A DNA stretch of 64,000 nt from Pasteurella canis (lineage in GTDB: Bacteria > Pseudomonadota > Gammaproteobacteria > Enterobacterales > Pasteurellaceae), in the NCBI RefSeq assembly GCF_900454865.1, contig NZ_UGTV01000015.1, positions 1,421,001 through 1,485,000 on the forward strand. Direction: 5' to 3'. This document shows, one piece after another, positions 39,664-53,659 of the stretch (position 1 is its first letter; each line of letters begins with the position of its first letter). Both the position numbers and the translations under genes were made by a program. The notes beneath the pieces were generated by a model. That model made no database searches. It was not told the origin of the DNA and saw nothing but the letters and a program-made list of their open reading frames with translations.

Positions 39664-40806
39664 TTATTCTACAGTTAGTTTTTTACCATCAAAGCTCATT
39701 GTCTGAACTGAAGTGAGTGGTTTACCACCATCAGTTTCACCACCGATCAATAATACTTTGTTATTATAAGAAACTGCTAGCCCATAGCCGATGTTAGCAG
39801 GAAGCTCACCGACAATTTTCCAGTTACCACTTTTTGCATCTAATGCATATACATCTTTATGATAAGTTTTCTTCAAACCACCTGTACGGTGCGCATCCAT
39901 GATACCTTTTTCATAGTTTGCAAGCGCGCCTGGGAAGTTTGCACCACCTGTGACAATATAATGGCCGTTAGTATATCCGCCCATACCACCAGCAATACCG
40001 TCTTGTTTGTCATAACCTTTTGGTGCAGGTAAATCACCTAATTTTTTCCAAGTAACACCATCTTTACCAATAGTTCCTACTGCGCTGCCCGGTGAGCGTA
40101 AACCTGCTTTTACTTCGCCATTTACAACTAACAATTTACCATCTTTGATTGCCACTGCTGCGCCTGCACGACCTGAATATGGGAAGTAACCCTCATTACG
40201 CCATACATTGTTTGCTGGCTCATAACTTAGAATTTCAGGTGAGAAGAAGAAATCTTGTGCGCGTAAATTGAAATATGGATCAAAAATTGCTTTTTCTTTC
40301 TCTTTATCACCACCCGCTGCTTTGACATCTTGGAATAAACCATTCCAAATTTCATGGTTTACACCACCAACGAAATAAATCTTGCCGCCATCTGCTGCAA
40401 CACTCGCACCAACAGAAGTTGAGCGTGGTGAACGCGTTGGTAATTTCATCCAAGTATTATCTGCAGGATTGTATTCATATGCATCATTGATAATTTGATT
40501 TTTTGCAACATCAGTATCTTGGAAGCCACCAAACACATAAAGTTTACCATTTACACCAGCAGCAACAGGTTGATTACGTTTACCACCTGGGAATTCAGCA
40601 ATTTCTTTCCACTCTTTTGGATCTTTAAGATTTAATGAATAGAATTTAGTTGTACCAGTGCCACCTAAACCCACATAAACGGTATCACCAACTAATGCAC
40701 CAGCGCCCGCTTTAATGCCTTCTGGTAAATCTGGATATTGTCCTGCTTGTGCTGCGAAAGCGGTTGCTGCTAGAGCTGCAAATAAAGCTGTTTTTGTAAA
40801 TTTCAT
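39664..40806 (-). CDS. nanM: N-acetylneuraminate epimerase (mutarotase) NanM
   Basis: Periplasmic enzyme that speeds conversion of alpha- to beta-sialic acid, the form preferred by the transporter. 380 residues. A clear signal peptide ([21 protein letters not shown]) is followed by a six-bladed kelch propeller; repeats show as [24 protein letters not shown] and KVLLIGGE. It is the last gene of the siaP-siaQM-nanM unit, with a weak hairpin between siaQM and nanM. Confidence 0.94.
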   Translation of the reverse strand: MKFTKTALFAALAATAFAAQAGQYPDLPEGIKAGAGALVGDTVYVGLGGTGTTKFYSLNLKDPKEWKEIAEFPGGKRNQPVAAGVNGKLYVFGGFQDTDVAKNQIINDAYEYNPADNTWMKLPTRSPRSTSVGASVAADGGKIYFVGGVNHEIWNGLFQDVKAAGGDKEKEKAIFDPYFNLRAQDFFFSPEILSYEPANNVWRNEGYFPYSGRAGAAVAIKDGKLLVVNGEVKAGLRSPGSAVGTIGKDGVTWKKLGDLPAPKGYDKQDGIAGGMGGYTNGHYIVTGGANFPGALANYEKGIMDAHRTGGLKKTYHKDVYALDAKSGNWKIVGELPANIGYGLAVSYNNKVLLIGGETDGGKPLTSVQTMSFDGKKLTVE

Positions 40807-40882
40807 TTTATTACCTCAATTAGTTAGGTTAGTAAGAATGAATACCTATTCAGATACAACATTGAATGGCAAGTTTTAAGTT

Positions 40883-40908
40883 AAAGCCAGCCAAACACGA
40901 CTGGCTTT
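40883..40908 (-). other. Hairpin between siaQM and nanM
   Basis: AAAGCCAG at 40883-40890 and CTGGCTTT at 40901-40908 form an 8-base stem. No good T-run follows on the minus strand; it may be a processing or weak termination site. Confidence 0.5.
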
Positions 40909-40929
40909 GAATTCCATTTCCTCACGCCA

Positions 40930-42813
40930 TTAAGGCATCAGAAGATTTGGTATAAAGGTGATAATTTGTGGGAAAATCGTAATCAATACTAATGTAACAA
41001 AAATTGGGACTAAGAATGGTAAAACCCCTTTCGCCACAGTACTTACTGGCATATTACCTACACGAGCAACTACGAATAACGCCATACCCATTGGTGGAGT
41101 TAAAATACCAATCATCATATTCAACGTCGTCATTACACCAAAGAAAATCAAATCAATACCAAAGTGAACCGCAATTGGAATTAACATTGGTAATACTAAG
41201 AATTGCAATGCTAACGCGTCAATGAACATCCCTAAGAATAACAATAATAAGTTGATCATTACTAATACTGTTGTTGGTGAGTCAGCAACTGCTACAAAGA
41301 CTTCTGCGATCTTCATTGCAACTTGCTCACGTGCAATCATGTCACCGAAGAAGGTCACAGTCATCACCATAAGTGCGGTCACCCCTGTAATTGCCATTGC
41401 TTCAATACAGCTTTTAAATAGCATTTTGAAGTCTAACTCTTTATATACAAACATACCAATGATGATTGAATAAAACGCTGCAATAACCGCTGCTTCAGTC
41501 GGAGTAAATAAACCAGAGAAAATTCCCCCGATAATCAATATTGGTGTTAACACTGCCCAAATTGCTTTTTTAAATGCTTGACAACGTTGTTCTAAAGTCG
41601 CTTTTGGTGTTCTTGGATAACCACGTTTTTTAGCCACATAATAGTTCATTATCATTAACGCGATCGTCACTAATACACCTGGTACGAAGCCTGCAATAAA
41701 TAATTTAGCAATTGACTGGTTAGCAATAACACCATAGATAATCATTGCAATACTTGGGGGGACAAGTGGACCGATAATACAAGAAGCTGCGGTAATACCA
41801 CCACAAATATCATCATCATATCCAGCATCACGCATCGCTTTAATTTCTAATTGACCCAAGCCGCCTGCATCAGCGAGCGCTGAACCTGACATACCAGAGA
41901 AAATTAAACTCGCACCGATATTTACATGCCCCATACCGCCTCTATAATGACCGAGTAATGCACGTGCGAAATCAAAAATACGCTCTGTAATTCCCCCTGT
42001 ATTCATCAAAATACCCGTTAAAATAAAGAACGGTACACTTAATAATGGGAAGCTGTTTAAACTATCTGTTAATTTTGATGATGCCGAGTTAACAATGTTC
42101 CAACGTGTCATTGCAAAATAAAGTAAAGTTGCAATGAATAGTGACCAACCAACAGGGGTCCCTATAAACATAATAATAAGCCAGACAACTAAAGTAATAT
42201 AAACAGCATCACTACCAAATTTCACATAGTTAGAAATACGTAATACTTTATACCAATCTGGTTCAATAAATAAAATTGCAAAAATAATGACCGCACTAAT
42301 GATAAAAGCAATAACTGGAATATAGCTTAATTTGTTTCTATAGTTTTCAGCTTGTGCCTGGAAAAAGCGGAATAACATTAAGCAAGAAATAAATGGTAAT
42401 GCGGCATACATCCATTTTTCATAAATAATCGTTTCTCGACCAATTAAATCCGAGGCAAAAGCAGTTAATGCTTCCATTTTAAAACTAGAATCGAACCAAA
42501 CTTTAAAACCTAAATGGATAAAAATAATGATCGAAATAAAAATGAGAATTTGTACAAAAGAGTTTGTCACTCTTCTCACTTTCTCAGGCATAAAATTAGT
42601 TAAAAAATCAATGTAAACATGTTGCTGGCTACGAATACCCATACTGATACCCAATAAGCCGACATAGATAAATAGCAATCTTGCGAGTTCTTCACTCCAA
42701 ATAAATGGGGAATGAAAAATTTGACGAGCAACGATTTGTGCTAACAGAATCAGAAAGATTCCGATGAACATCACGCCACCGATCCATTCTTCTAATTTAT
42801 TTATTATTTTCAT
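40930..42813 (-). CDS. siaT: Fused TRAP transporter permease for sialic acid (SiaQM)
   Basis: A 627-residue fusion of the small DctQ and large DctM membrane subunits. The DctQ part (about 1-175) has four spans; a linking helix follows; the DctM part (about 200-627) has the [59 protein letters not shown] region in order, of which [14 protein letters not shown] is the DctM hallmark. It imports sialic acid with sodium, using SiaP. The start at 42813 follows GAGG; the longer frame has no support. A strong hairpin separates it from siaP. Confidence 0.94.
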   Translation of the reverse strand: MKIINKLEEWIGGVMFIGIFLILLAQIVARQIFHSPFIWSEELARLLFIYVGLLGISMGIRSQQHVYIDFLTNFMPEKVRRVTNSFVQILIFISIIIFIHLGFKVWFDSSFKMEALTAFASDLIGRETIIYEKWMYAALPFISCLMLFRFFQAQAENYRNKLSYIPVIAFIISAVIIFAILFIEPDWYKVLRISNYVKFGSDAVYITLVVWLIIMFIGTPVGWSLFIATLLYFAMTRWNIVNSASSKLTDSLNSFPLLSVPFFILTGILMNTGGITERIFDFARALLGHYRGGMGHVNIGASLIFSGMSGSALADAGGLGQLEIKAMRDAGYDDDICGGITAASCIIGPLVPPSIAMIIYGVIANQSIAKLFIAGFVPGVLVTIALMIMNYYVAKKRGYPRTPKATLEQRCQAFKKAIWAVLTPILIIGGIFSGLFTPTEAAVIAAFYSIIIGMFVYKELDFKMLFKSCIEAMAITGVTALMVMTVTFFGDMIAREQVAMKIAEVFVAVADSPTTVLVMINLLLLFLGMFIDALALQFLVLPMLIPIAVHFGIDLIFFGVMTTLNMMIGILTPPMGMALFVVARVGNMPVSTVAKGVLPFLVPIFVTLVLITIFPQIITFIPNLLMP

Positions 42814-42840
42814 AGATACCTCAACAACCCAATAAAAATG

Positions 42841-42873
42841 AACCTTATCCCTTAAGAATATAGGGATAAGGTT
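42841..42873 (-). terminator. Attenuator-type hairpin between siaP and siaQM
   Basis: AACCTTATCCCT at 42841-42852 pairs perfectly with AGGGATAAGGTT at 42862-42873 (12 bases, 9-base loop). On the minus strand it directly follows siaP and precedes CATTTTTATT. It probably lowers transcription of siaQM relative to siaP or protects the siaP mRNA end. Confidence 0.8.
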
Positions 42874-42881
42874 ACTCACAT

Positions 42882-43901
<1,020 letters not shown>

Positions 43902-43913
43902 TTAAAATAATGA

Positions 43914-43929
43914 TGAAATAAATTTCACA
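43914..43929. promoter_or_regulatory. Possible CRP site upstream of siaP
   Basis: TGAAA-N6-TCACA matches 8 of the 10 core positions of the canonical TGTGA-N6-TCACA CRP site. It lies about 50 bases before the siaP start, a plausible activator position. Haemophilus sia genes are CRP-controlled, which supports the idea but does not prove it. Confidence 0.35.
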
Positions 43930-44108
43930 CGTCTGCATTCTAAAGTGAAAAAACTATTTTTTATATAGAAAATGAAGTTTTATTTCATAAATGATAGCTA
44001 CGTCACAAAATTGAACATTTCTCCCCTCTAAAACGATGTAAAATGTTTACCAAAAAACGATGTTTTATATAATGCTTGGAGTTTTATTTCAATATAGGTA
44101 GTAAAGCC

Positions 44109-44708
44109 ATGCTAAGTGACCAAGATATTTTTCATCGCTATCAAATAAAATCTAATGAGTTTAAAAAAAAAGCAGACATTAGTTTAATTGGTCATTCATT
44201 ATTTGATATGTGGGAAGACCTACCTAATGGAACACCAACTCTAGCAAACCAAAGTGTCGCTAATTTAGGTATTTCTGGCGTAAGTACTCGACAATATCTT
44301 GATGTAATTATTAAACCTAAACTTATCACTCATTTAGGTAAACATATCTTCCTTTTCTTAGGGGTGAACGATATTTGTAAAGAAAAAGAGTATTCTCCCG
44401 CTAAAGTCATGGAGTGGTTGAATCAAATACTGGATCATTTACATACTATCTCTCCACATTCACACTACTATTTATTAGAAGCTACCCCAGTAAACGCTAT
44501 TTCAACGGTCACTAATACACAAATTAATACACTTAACACTTATTTAAAAGCAAACTGCCCTGAGACTGTAACTTATATTGAAACACAATCGGTCTTTAGC
44601 AATAGTGACCATGAATTAAATTTAGCTTTATGTACTGATGGATTACATTTCAATCAAGAAGGTTATCAAGTTCTGGCTAATTTATTAGAAAAATATTTAC
44701 AACAATAA
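44109..44708 (+). CDS. SGNH/GDSL hydrolase in sialic acid locus
   Basis: 199-residue SGNH-fold esterase without signal peptide, hence cytoplasmic. Block I reads LIGHSLFDMW, with GHS in place of GDS. Block II is LGISGVSTRQYLD, block III FLFLGVNDICK (GxND), and block V CTDGLHFNQEGYQVL with the aspartate and histidine of the triad. From its place between siaP and nanE I infer removal of O-acetyl groups from imported sialic acids, a cytoplasmic counterpart of NanS; this is untested. The ATG at 44109 follows AGGTA; a TTG eleven codons earlier is less likely. Confidence 0.82.
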   Translation: MLSDQDIFHRYQIKSNEFKKKADISLIGHSLFDMWEDLPNGTPTLANQSVANLGISGVSTRQYLDVIIKPKLITHLGKHIFLFLGVNDICKEKEYSPAKVMEWLNQILDHLHTISPHSHYYLLEATPVNAISTVTNTQINTLNTYLKANCPETVTYIETQSVFSNSDHELNLALCTDGLHFNQEGYQVLANLLEKYLQQ

Positions 44709-44778
44709 ACATTAAAAATGTCTTTAAATAAAAGAAATAATCACTGAAATAAAACCACAAAATACTTGTGTCTAAATA

Positions 44779-44794
44779 TGCGACAGAGATCGCA
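44779..44794. promoter_or_regulatory. CRP-S-like palindrome upstream of nanE
   Basis: The core TGCGA-N6-TCGCA is perfect and its right side extends as GATCGCAAA. This is the form of CRP-S sites, which in Haemophilus need Sxy as well as CRP. It is centred about 103 bases before the nanE start. Confidence 0.6.
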
Positions 44795-44889
44795 AATTTT
44801 CATTATTTTAGTTGTTATTTTTTTATTCTAAGATTAATCTATACAAATTGGAGTCAATCTTCTTTTGACAAAATAAGACTGGAGTTAAC

Positions 44890-45576
44890 ATGTCAAAATT
44901 ATCACATCAACAAATTTTAGAACAAATCAAATATGGATTAATTGCCTCTTGCCAACCTGTCGATGATGGTCCTATGGACTCACCTGAAATTGTTGCTGCT
45001 ATGGCACAAGCCTCTGTGATTGGTGGTGCCGCTGGTTTACGTATTGAAGGTATTGAAAATCTCAAAGCGACTCGTAAAGTTGTTAATGTTCCTATCATCG
45101 GTATTGTCAAGCGAGATCTAGATGATAGTCCTGTTCGTATTAGCCCGTTTTTACAAGATATTGATGATTTAGCTGCTGCTGGTGCAGATATTATTGCATT
45201 TGATGGTACTGACCGTATCCGCCCTACCACACGCGAAGCAATTGTAAAACGGATTAAAGAGTTAGGTTGTTTAGCGATGGCTGACTGTTCTAATTTTGAA
45301 GAGGGTATGCACTGCCAAAACTTAGGTGTTGAAATCATTGGTAGCACAATGTCAGGTTATACAGGGGGGGAGGTCCCCTCAGAGCCAGACTATCAACTGG
45401 TTAAAGATCTTAATGCTGCAGGTTGCCGCGTGATGGCTGAGGGGCGTTACAATACACCTGAATTAGCAAAAGTCGCTATTGAAATTGGTGCTTATTCTGT
45501 CACAGTAGGTTCTGCATTAACACGCCTAGAACATATTGTCAGTTGGTTTGCTGATGCGGTTAAATCAGCCAAATAG
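44890..45576 (+). CDS. nanE: N-acetylmannosamine-6-phosphate 2-epimerase
   Basis: Converts ManNAc-6-P to GlcNAc-6-P, linking sialic acid use to amino sugar metabolism. 228 residues in one TIM barrel. [36 protein letters not shown] with the catalytic lysine, [15 protein letters not shown] and [28 protein letters not shown] are the family segments. First gene of nanE-nanK-nanQ-nanR-nanA. Confidence 0.96.
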   Translation: MSKLSHQQILEQIKYGLIASCQPVDDGPMDSPEIVAAMAQASVIGGAAGLRIEGIENLKATRKVVNVPIIGIVKRDLDDSPVRISPFLQDIDDLAAAGADIIAFDGTDRIRPTTREAIVKRIKELGCLAMADCSNFEEGMHCQNLGVEIIGSTMSGYTGGEVPSEPDYQLVKDLNAAGCRVMAEGRYNTPELAKVAIEIGAYSVTVGSALTRLEHIVSWFADAVKSAK

Positions 45577-45598
45577 TTTTAAGTAGAAAGGAGAAATT

Positions 45599-46492
45599 AT
45601 GCGTTGTTTAGCATTGGATATTGGTGGCACTAAAATTGCCTCAGCAATTGTTGTTGACGGCAAAATCGAGCAGCGTCAACAAATCTCTACTCCACAGGCA
45701 GATGCAGCAAATGCAATGCATGAGACTTTGGCACAAATCCTAGCACAATATGCTGGACAATTTGATTATGTTGCTGTTGCTTCAACTGGCATTATTAATA
45801 ATGGTATCTTAACTGCGCTTAATCCAAAGAATTTAGGGGGATTAGCTGAATTTCCGCTGAAACAAAGTATTGCACAGCATACAAATAAACCTATTGGTTT
45901 ACTCAATGATGTACAAGCAGCAGCCTGTGCAGAATATAAAGATGAAGATAAAAACAAAATCCAAAATTTCGTCTTTATCACTGTATCAACAGGTGTCGGT
46001 GGAGGAATCATTTTAGAACGCCGTTTACTGACTGAACCTAATGGTGTCGCAGGTCACATTGGGCATACCCTAGCTGATCCGAATGGCCCTCTCTGCGGTT
46101 GTGGTCGCGTAGGTTGTGTAGAGGCAGTTGCTGCTGGACGTGCGATTGAAGCTGTATCTAGCCAGTGGAATCCGCCTTGCACCCCCAAAGAAGCCTTCGA
46201 GCTATTTAGAAAAAATGATGAAAAAGCGACCGCACTTATTCAACGTTCAGCAAAAGCAATCTCTCATTTAATCGCAGATTTAGTCATTGGTTTAGATGTA
46301 CAAAAAGTGGTCGTTGGTGGCAGTGTTGGCTTAGCTGAAGGTTATTTACCTTTAGTCCAACAATATTTACATGCGATGCCACATTTCTATCATTGCACTG
46401 TAGAACAAGCTCGTTATGGACAAGATGCAGGGTTAATTGGCGCAGCTTGGTGGGTAGGCGATTGTCTACAACAAGGTATCAATTTGAAATAG
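45599..46492 (+). CDS. nanK: N-acetylmannosamine kinase
   Basis: ROK-family kinase of 297 residues that phosphorylates ManNAc. The ATP loop is LDIGGTKIASAIV. GHIGHTLADPNGPLCGCGRVGCVEAVAAG holds the zinc-binding CGCGxxGC motif with the catalytic histidine region. Starts after AAGGAG, 22 bases behind nanE. Glucokinase-like ROK activity is less likely given the operon. Confidence 0.95.
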   Translation: MRCLALDIGGTKIASAIVVDGKIEQRQQISTPQADAANAMHETLAQILAQYAGQFDYVAVASTGIINNGILTALNPKNLGGLAEFPLKQSIAQHTNKPIGLLNDVQAAACAEYKDEDKNKIQNFVFITVSTGVGGGIILERRLLTEPNGVAGHIGHTLADPNGPLCGCGRVGCVEAVAAGRAIEAVSSQWNPPCTPKEAFELFRKNDEKATALIQRSAKAISHLIADLVIGLDVQKVVVGGSVGLAEGYLPLVQQYLHAMPHFYHCTVEQARYGQDAGLIGAAWWVGDCLQQGINLK

Positions 46493-46969
<477 letters not shown>

Positions 46970-46996
46970 TTTTGATCGCACTTTTAAGGAGCCTCT

Positions 46997-47863
46997 ATGT
47001 TAGTCAGTGGAAAAATTTTAGATACAATTGGTGCGCTACACGATAGCCTTACTAAAACAGAAAAAAGAATTGCTGCAACGATTCTTGCATCGCCAGATTT
47101 GCTCAGTCAGTCTTCTCTTTCTGATATTGCGAAACACCTTGATGTCGGTGAAGCAACATTTATTCGTTTCTGCCGTACACTCGGCTTCAGAGGCTTCACT
47201 GACTTTAAATTAGAACTTGCAATTGAATTAGCTACTAGAGAAAAGCAATACCATTCTTTACTCGATACGGATATCTCATCTTCCGATGATCCAAGAAGCA
47301 TTGCCGCAAAATTACAAAGTACTATAACCAATGTCATCTCAGAGACAGTGAATCTATTAGATTTCAATGAGTTAGAAACCATTGTCAATTTGATGATGAA
47401 GGCAAAACGTATTTTCTTATTTGGTGTAGGCTCTTCAGGCATTACTGCAGAAGATGCGAAAAATAAATTTATGCGTATTGGCTTACAAGTGGACTCTACT
47501 TCGAATAACCACTTTATGTATATGCAAGCCGCTCTGATGCAACCAGGCGATGTGGTGATTGGTATTAGTCACTCTGGTTACTCTAAAGAAGTGATCCAAG
47601 CACTTAATATTGCGAAAAAAAATGAAGCGACAACTATCGCTATCACACATAACCTACGTTCACCAATTACCCATGCCGCTGACCACGTGTTGATTAATGG
47701 TAATCGTCAAGGGCAATTACAAGGTGATTCCATGGGAACAAAAATTGCTCAACTTTTTGTCTTAGATTTGATTTACACTTTAATCGTCCAAGCGACTGAA
47801 GATAAAGCAACTAAAACGAAGCAAAAAACAGTTAATGTCATTTTAGAACAACGTGTCAAATAA
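46997..47863 (+). CDS. nanR: RpiR-family regulator of sialic acid use (SiaR/NanR type)
   Basis: 288 residues. The N-terminal RpiR helix-turn-helix domain (1-80) has LTKTEKRIAATILASPDLLSQSSLSDIAKHLDVGEATFIRFCRTLGF. The C-terminal SIS domain (about 115-260) has IFLFGVGSSGITAEDAKNKFMRIG and GDVVIGISHSGYSKEV, which bind a phospho-sugar. The Haemophilus SiaR homologue represses the locus and responds to glucosamine-6-phosphate; the same is inferred here. It is not related to the GntR-type NanR of E. coli. Confidence 0.93.
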   Translation: MLVSGKILDTIGALHDSLTKTEKRIAATILASPDLLSQSSLSDIAKHLDVGEATFIRFCRTLGFRGFTDFKLELAIELATREKQYHSLLDTDISSSDDPRSIAAKLQSTITNVISETVNLLDFNELETIVNLMMKAKRIFLFGVGSSGITAEDAKNKFMRIGLQVDSTSNNHFMYMQAALMQPGDVVIGISHSGYSKEVIQALNIAKKNEATTIAITHNLRSPITHAADHVLINGNRQGQLQGDSMGTKIAQLFVLDLIYTLIVQATEDKATKTKQKTVNVILEQRVK

Positions 47864-47883
47864 CACATTTATAGGAGTGTCCA

Positions 47884-48765
47884 ATGAAAAACTTAAAAGG
47901 TATCTTCAGCGCATTGTTAGTTTCTTTCAACGCTGATGGTTCAATCAACGAAAAAGGCCTACGCGAAATCGTTCGTTATAATATCGACAAAATGAAAGTC
48001 GATGGCCTTTATGTTGGTGGCAGTACGGGTGAAAACTTTATGCTTTCAACAGAAGAGAAAAAAGAAATCTTCCGTATTGCAAAAGATGAAGCAAAAGATC
48101 AAATTGCATTAATTGCACAAGTAGGTAGCGTCAACTTACAGGAAGCAATTGAGCTAGGTAAATATGCAACAGAATTAGGTTATGATAGCTTATCTGCCGT
48201 CACACCTTTCTACTACAAATTCAGTTTCCCAGAAATCAAACACTACTACGATAGCATTATTGAAGCTACAGGTAACTACATGATCGTTTACTCTATTCCA
48301 TTCTTAACAGGTGTAAACATTGGTGTTGAACAATTCGGTGAGCTTTATAAAAACCCTAAAGTATTAGGTGTGAAATTTACAGCGGGTGATTTCTATCTAT
48401 TAGAACGCTTGAAAAAAGCTTATCCAAATCACTTAATTTGGGCTGGTTTCGACGAAATGATGTTACCTGCAGCAGCATTAGGTGTCGATGGTGCAATCGG
48501 TAGTACATTCAACGTAAATGGTGTCCGTGCACGTCAAATTTTTGAATTAACACAAGCGGGCAAATTAAAAGAAGCTCTTGAAATTCAACATGTAACTAAC
48601 GATTTAATCGAAGGTATTTTATCTAATGGTTTATACCTAACAATTAAAGAGTTATTAAAACTTGATGGTGTTGAATCTGGCTATTGCCGTGAACCAATGA
48701 CAAAAGAATTAACACCAGAGAAAGTGGCTTTCGCAAAAGAATTAAAAGCAAAATACCTTTCTTAA
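47884..48765 (+). CDS. nanA: N-acetylneuraminate lyase
   Basis: Cleaves sialic acid to pyruvate and ManNAc. 293-residue TIM barrel. Schiff-base lysine K164 in [10 protein letters not shown], tyrosine Y136 in YSIPFLTG and the carboxylate-binding loop GGSTGENF are all present. AGGAGT precedes the start. Last gene of the operon, followed by a terminator. nagBA do not follow here, unlike in H. influenzae. Confidence 0.97.
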   Translation: MKNLKGIFSALLVSFNADGSINEKGLREIVRYNIDKMKVDGLYVGGSTGENFMLSTEEKKEIFRIAKDEAKDQIALIAQVGSVNLQEAIELGKYATELGYDSLSAVTPFYYKFSFPEIKHYYDSIIEATGNYMIVYSIPFLTGVNIGVEQFGELYKNPKVLGVKFTAGDFYLLERLKKAYPNHLIWAGFDEMMLPAAALGVDGAIGSTFNVNGVRARQIFELTQAGKLKEALEIQHVTNDLIEGILSNGLYLTIKELLKLDGVESGYCREPMTKELTPEKVAFAKELKAKYLS

Positions 48766-48821
48766 TTTCTCAAAAACTGACCGCACTTTGATAGTGAGAA
48801 GTGCGTTATATCCCATATAAA

Positions 48822-48857
48822 AAACCGCTTAAACGTCTATTTTAAGCGGTTTTCTTT
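48822..48857. terminator. Terminator between nanA and ligA
   Basis: AAACCGCTTAAA at 48822-48833 and TTTAAGCGGTTT at 48841-48852 form a perfect 12-base stem; T-rich on the right, A-rich on the left, so usable from both sides. Confidence 0.92.
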
Positions 48858-48861
48858 TTTC

Positions 48862-50910
<2,049 letters not shown>

Positions 50911-51101
50911 TTATAATGCGGTTCAAGTGAGGCAAATTCTACAATATTTTTTTATCTCCGCATATTCATTAATATTCAAACTGCCTACACTTTGCAAACA
51001 AAAATCCACTAAAATCTTTATGGATTTTTTGTTTATTTTTAACTCATTAAGGTTTAAAATAATAAGTTATGCTATTTTCGCTATAACCCGAGTATTAATA
51101 A

Positions 51102-53636
51102 ATGAAAAAACAAGTTTCTCTCATCTCTCTAACACTATCAGCACTACTTTATTCTAGTCATGGTTTTACAGAAACCGTGGCTAGTTGTGGAGAGGGATGT
51201 ACAAAAACAGAAACCATTGATGCCTCAACAAATACACATAAAGTTGTCATTGATGGAAATAAAACAAAATCTTATTCGACCCAATTTGATAATCTGCAAA
51301 GTAATAAGAAATATCATCTTATCAATTATCTACACCTAGAAAATTCAGGTTATAAAATTTATGTGCCTGAGTGGCAGGATGCCACTAGTGCTGAAATAAT
51401 CAACTATGGCAAACTCATTAGCCAAGGTAGTGGTGTGACGAGTGCTATTGATGCACAGTGGGGAAATATTACAGAAAAATTACATGTTACTAACTACGGT
51501 GAAATTCGTACTGAAGGTGGAGGCTATAATGAGTGTGGAGTTTGCTCAAGTTATTTTAAACGTAATGATGGAGGGAGAATCAAAGCACCAACTGAAGTCG
51601 TTTATGAAGTGAATAATTTAGGTAAAGATGCCCTTATTTCAGCGAATGGTGGCTTTGCAATTTGGTTAGATAATGGAAAATCAAGCAGAATCAACAATGA
51701 AGGCACAATCTCATCAAAAAGTACAAGTGTTCCTACAACAGTAATTAGATATGCCAATAATGTCGAAGTAAAAAACAGTGGAATAATAAAATCTGAAGGG
51801 CATACAGCAATTTTTATTCAAGATACGAATAATATTAAGTTGCACAATAACAATAAGATATTATCTGGAAATCCTGATAAAACTCTTATTATATTGTCAG
51901 GTGAGAATGTCTCTTTTACAAATAGTGGAGAATTGTCATTTACAAATCAAGACTCTACTAAACGTAACCAAGCTATTACTCTCGACGGGAAACAAAAATC
52001 AGAACTCACACTTCAATCAGGTTCAAAAATTAATGGCATTGTCAAAGCAAATCCGAGCAATAGTCAATTGATTTTAGAAGGTTCTGGTGAAGAAGTAGGG
52101 AGATTTAATAATCAAAGTAAATTTCAAAATTTTAATACTTTTATCATGCGTGGCGATACATGGACACTCTCTGGTCCATTTAGCTTTAAGCAATTAATCA
52201 AAGCTGAGTCTGGTAAATTAACATTCAAAGAGGGCAGTTTAACTGCACCGAATATTCAGTTAAATACAGGTACAACGTTTAATTTTACAACAGATTATGC
52301 ATTAAATGGCTCGACGAATAACCAAGGTAGTTTCACATTCGAACATCAAGAACCTACACTGATGTTTAAAAATTTAACTATCAACGGGAACTACCGTGGC
52401 GACAATGGTGTACTACATTTATTTGCCGATTTTAATGGTTCTACAAATCTGACAGATAAATTACGCATTAATGGTAAAGCAGAAGGTACAACTCGCCTTG
52501 CAATCAAACATATTGGCAAAAGTGATGAAAAGGCAGTAAATGATGTCAAAATCATTGAAACCCAGCAATCTACTCATAATGCTTTTGTAATTGATGATTA
52601 TCTTTCAAAAGGCGCATTTGTTTATCACTTAGAAAAACGGAATGAGAATAACCAAGATAATTGGTATCTAACAAGCTATATTAATGGTACACCGAGCTAT
52701 CGACCAGAAATGGCAGGTTATGCCAATAACTTATATGCGGCGAATCATTTATTTAATTTACGCCTTGAAGACCGTTTAGCACACAATAATTTCATCAATC
52801 AATCTACTGACAAATCGCTTTGGTTACGTTTAATTAAGGGGACGACAACTAATCAAATGCAAGATCAACAAAACAAAACTCAAGCACGCCGATATATTAT
52901 CCAACTAGGCAAAGATATGATTAAGGCAAATCATTATAAAGTCGGCGGAATGTTTGGTTATGCTAAACAACATAACAAAATAGAATCCTTACATACCCGC
53001 CCTTCTCGAGCAAAAATACAAGGTTATGCCTTAGGCATTTACAGCACATGGTATCAAAATACTGATCATTCTTCGGGTTTATATGTTGATGGATGGCTAC
53101 AATATCAATGGTTCAAAAACCAAGTCATTAATCCTGATTTAGTAGATGAATCCTATCGTTCTCGTGGTTTCAGCACATCCCTTGAAACAGGGTATAGATT
53201 GCCATTAATACAGTATCGTGTCAGTGATTGGGCACATCGTTTAGAACTTCAACCTCAAGCACAAATGATTTGGCAAGGTGTTAGCGCTAAACAATATATT
53301 GATAAACAAGGTACTGTTATTGATAGTTTAAATAATCATAATTTACAAACTCGCCTAGGCATAAAATTAAGTTTAGACAGTCACTTATTAATCCAACAAT
53401 TCAATATTAAGCCTTATTTAGTATTTAATTGGCTACATAATACAAAAACTTATGGCATAACAATGGATGGAGTAATAAATCATATTCAAGGAACAAAACA
53501 TCTCTTAGAATATAAAGCTGGGATTGAATCTCAATGGAACGACTCTCTACAATTTTGGGCAGATACTACTCATCGTCGAGGTAAACAAAATTTCAAAGAT
53601 AATCAGCTCAATCTAGGATTCAGAATCCTCTTTTAA
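51102..53636 (+). CDS. Type Va autotransporter
   Basis: 844 residues. A signal peptide (about 1-22, MKKQVSLISLTLSALLYSS) leads into a passenger of about 540 residues made of short repeated turns such as INYGKLISQG, VTNYGEIRTEG, INNEGTISSK and VKNSGIIKSEG, typical of a beta-helix. The C-terminal 270 residues are an autotransporter barrel ending in LGFRILF with the terminal phenylalanine. No protease triad or other catalytic motif is visible, so adhesion is the likeliest role. Two CxxxC-spaced cysteine groups near residues 29-33 and 146-149 are unusual for autotransporters. Confidence 0.88.
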   Translation: MKKQVSLISLTLSALLYSSHGFTETVASCGEGCTKTETIDASTNTHKVVIDGNKTKSYSTQFDNLQSNKKYHLINYLHLENSGYKIYVPEWQDATSAEIINYGKLISQGSGVTSAIDAQWGNITEKLHVTNYGEIRTEGGGYNECGVCSSYFKRNDGGRIKAPTEVVYEVNNLGKDALISANGGFAIWLDNGKSSRINNEGTISSKSTSVPTTVIRYANNVEVKNSGIIKSEGHTAIFIQDTNNIKLHNNNKILSGNPDKTLIILSGENVSFTNSGELSFTNQDSTKRNQAITLDGKQKSELTLQSGSKINGIVKANPSNSQLILEGSGEEVGRFNNQSKFQNFNTFIMRGDTWTLSGPFSFKQLIKAESGKLTFKEGSLTAPNIQLNTGTTFNFTTDYALNGSTNNQGSFTFEHQEPTLMFKNLTINGNYRGDNGVLHLFADFNGSTNLTDKLRINGKAEGTTRLAIKHIGKSDEKAVNDVKIIETQQSTHNAFVIDDYLSKGAFVYHLEKRNENNQDNWYLTSYINGTPSYRPEMAGYANNLYAANHLFNLRLEDRLAHNNFINQSTDKSLWLRLIKGTTTNQMQDQQNKTQARRYIIQLGKDMIKANHYKVGGMFGYAKQHNKIESLHTRPSRAKIQGYALGIYSTWYQNTDHSSGLYVDGWLQYQWFKNQVINPDLVDESYRSRGFSTSLETGYRLPLIQYRVSDWAHRLELQPQAQMIWQGVSAKQYIDKQGTVIDSLNNHNLQTRLGIKLSLDSHLLIQQFNIKPYLVFNWLHNTKTYGITMDGVINHIQGTKHLLEYKAGIESQWNDSLQFWADTTHRRGKQNFKDNQLNLGFRILF

Positions 53637-53659
53637 TAAAGACGACTGATTCGCTTATA

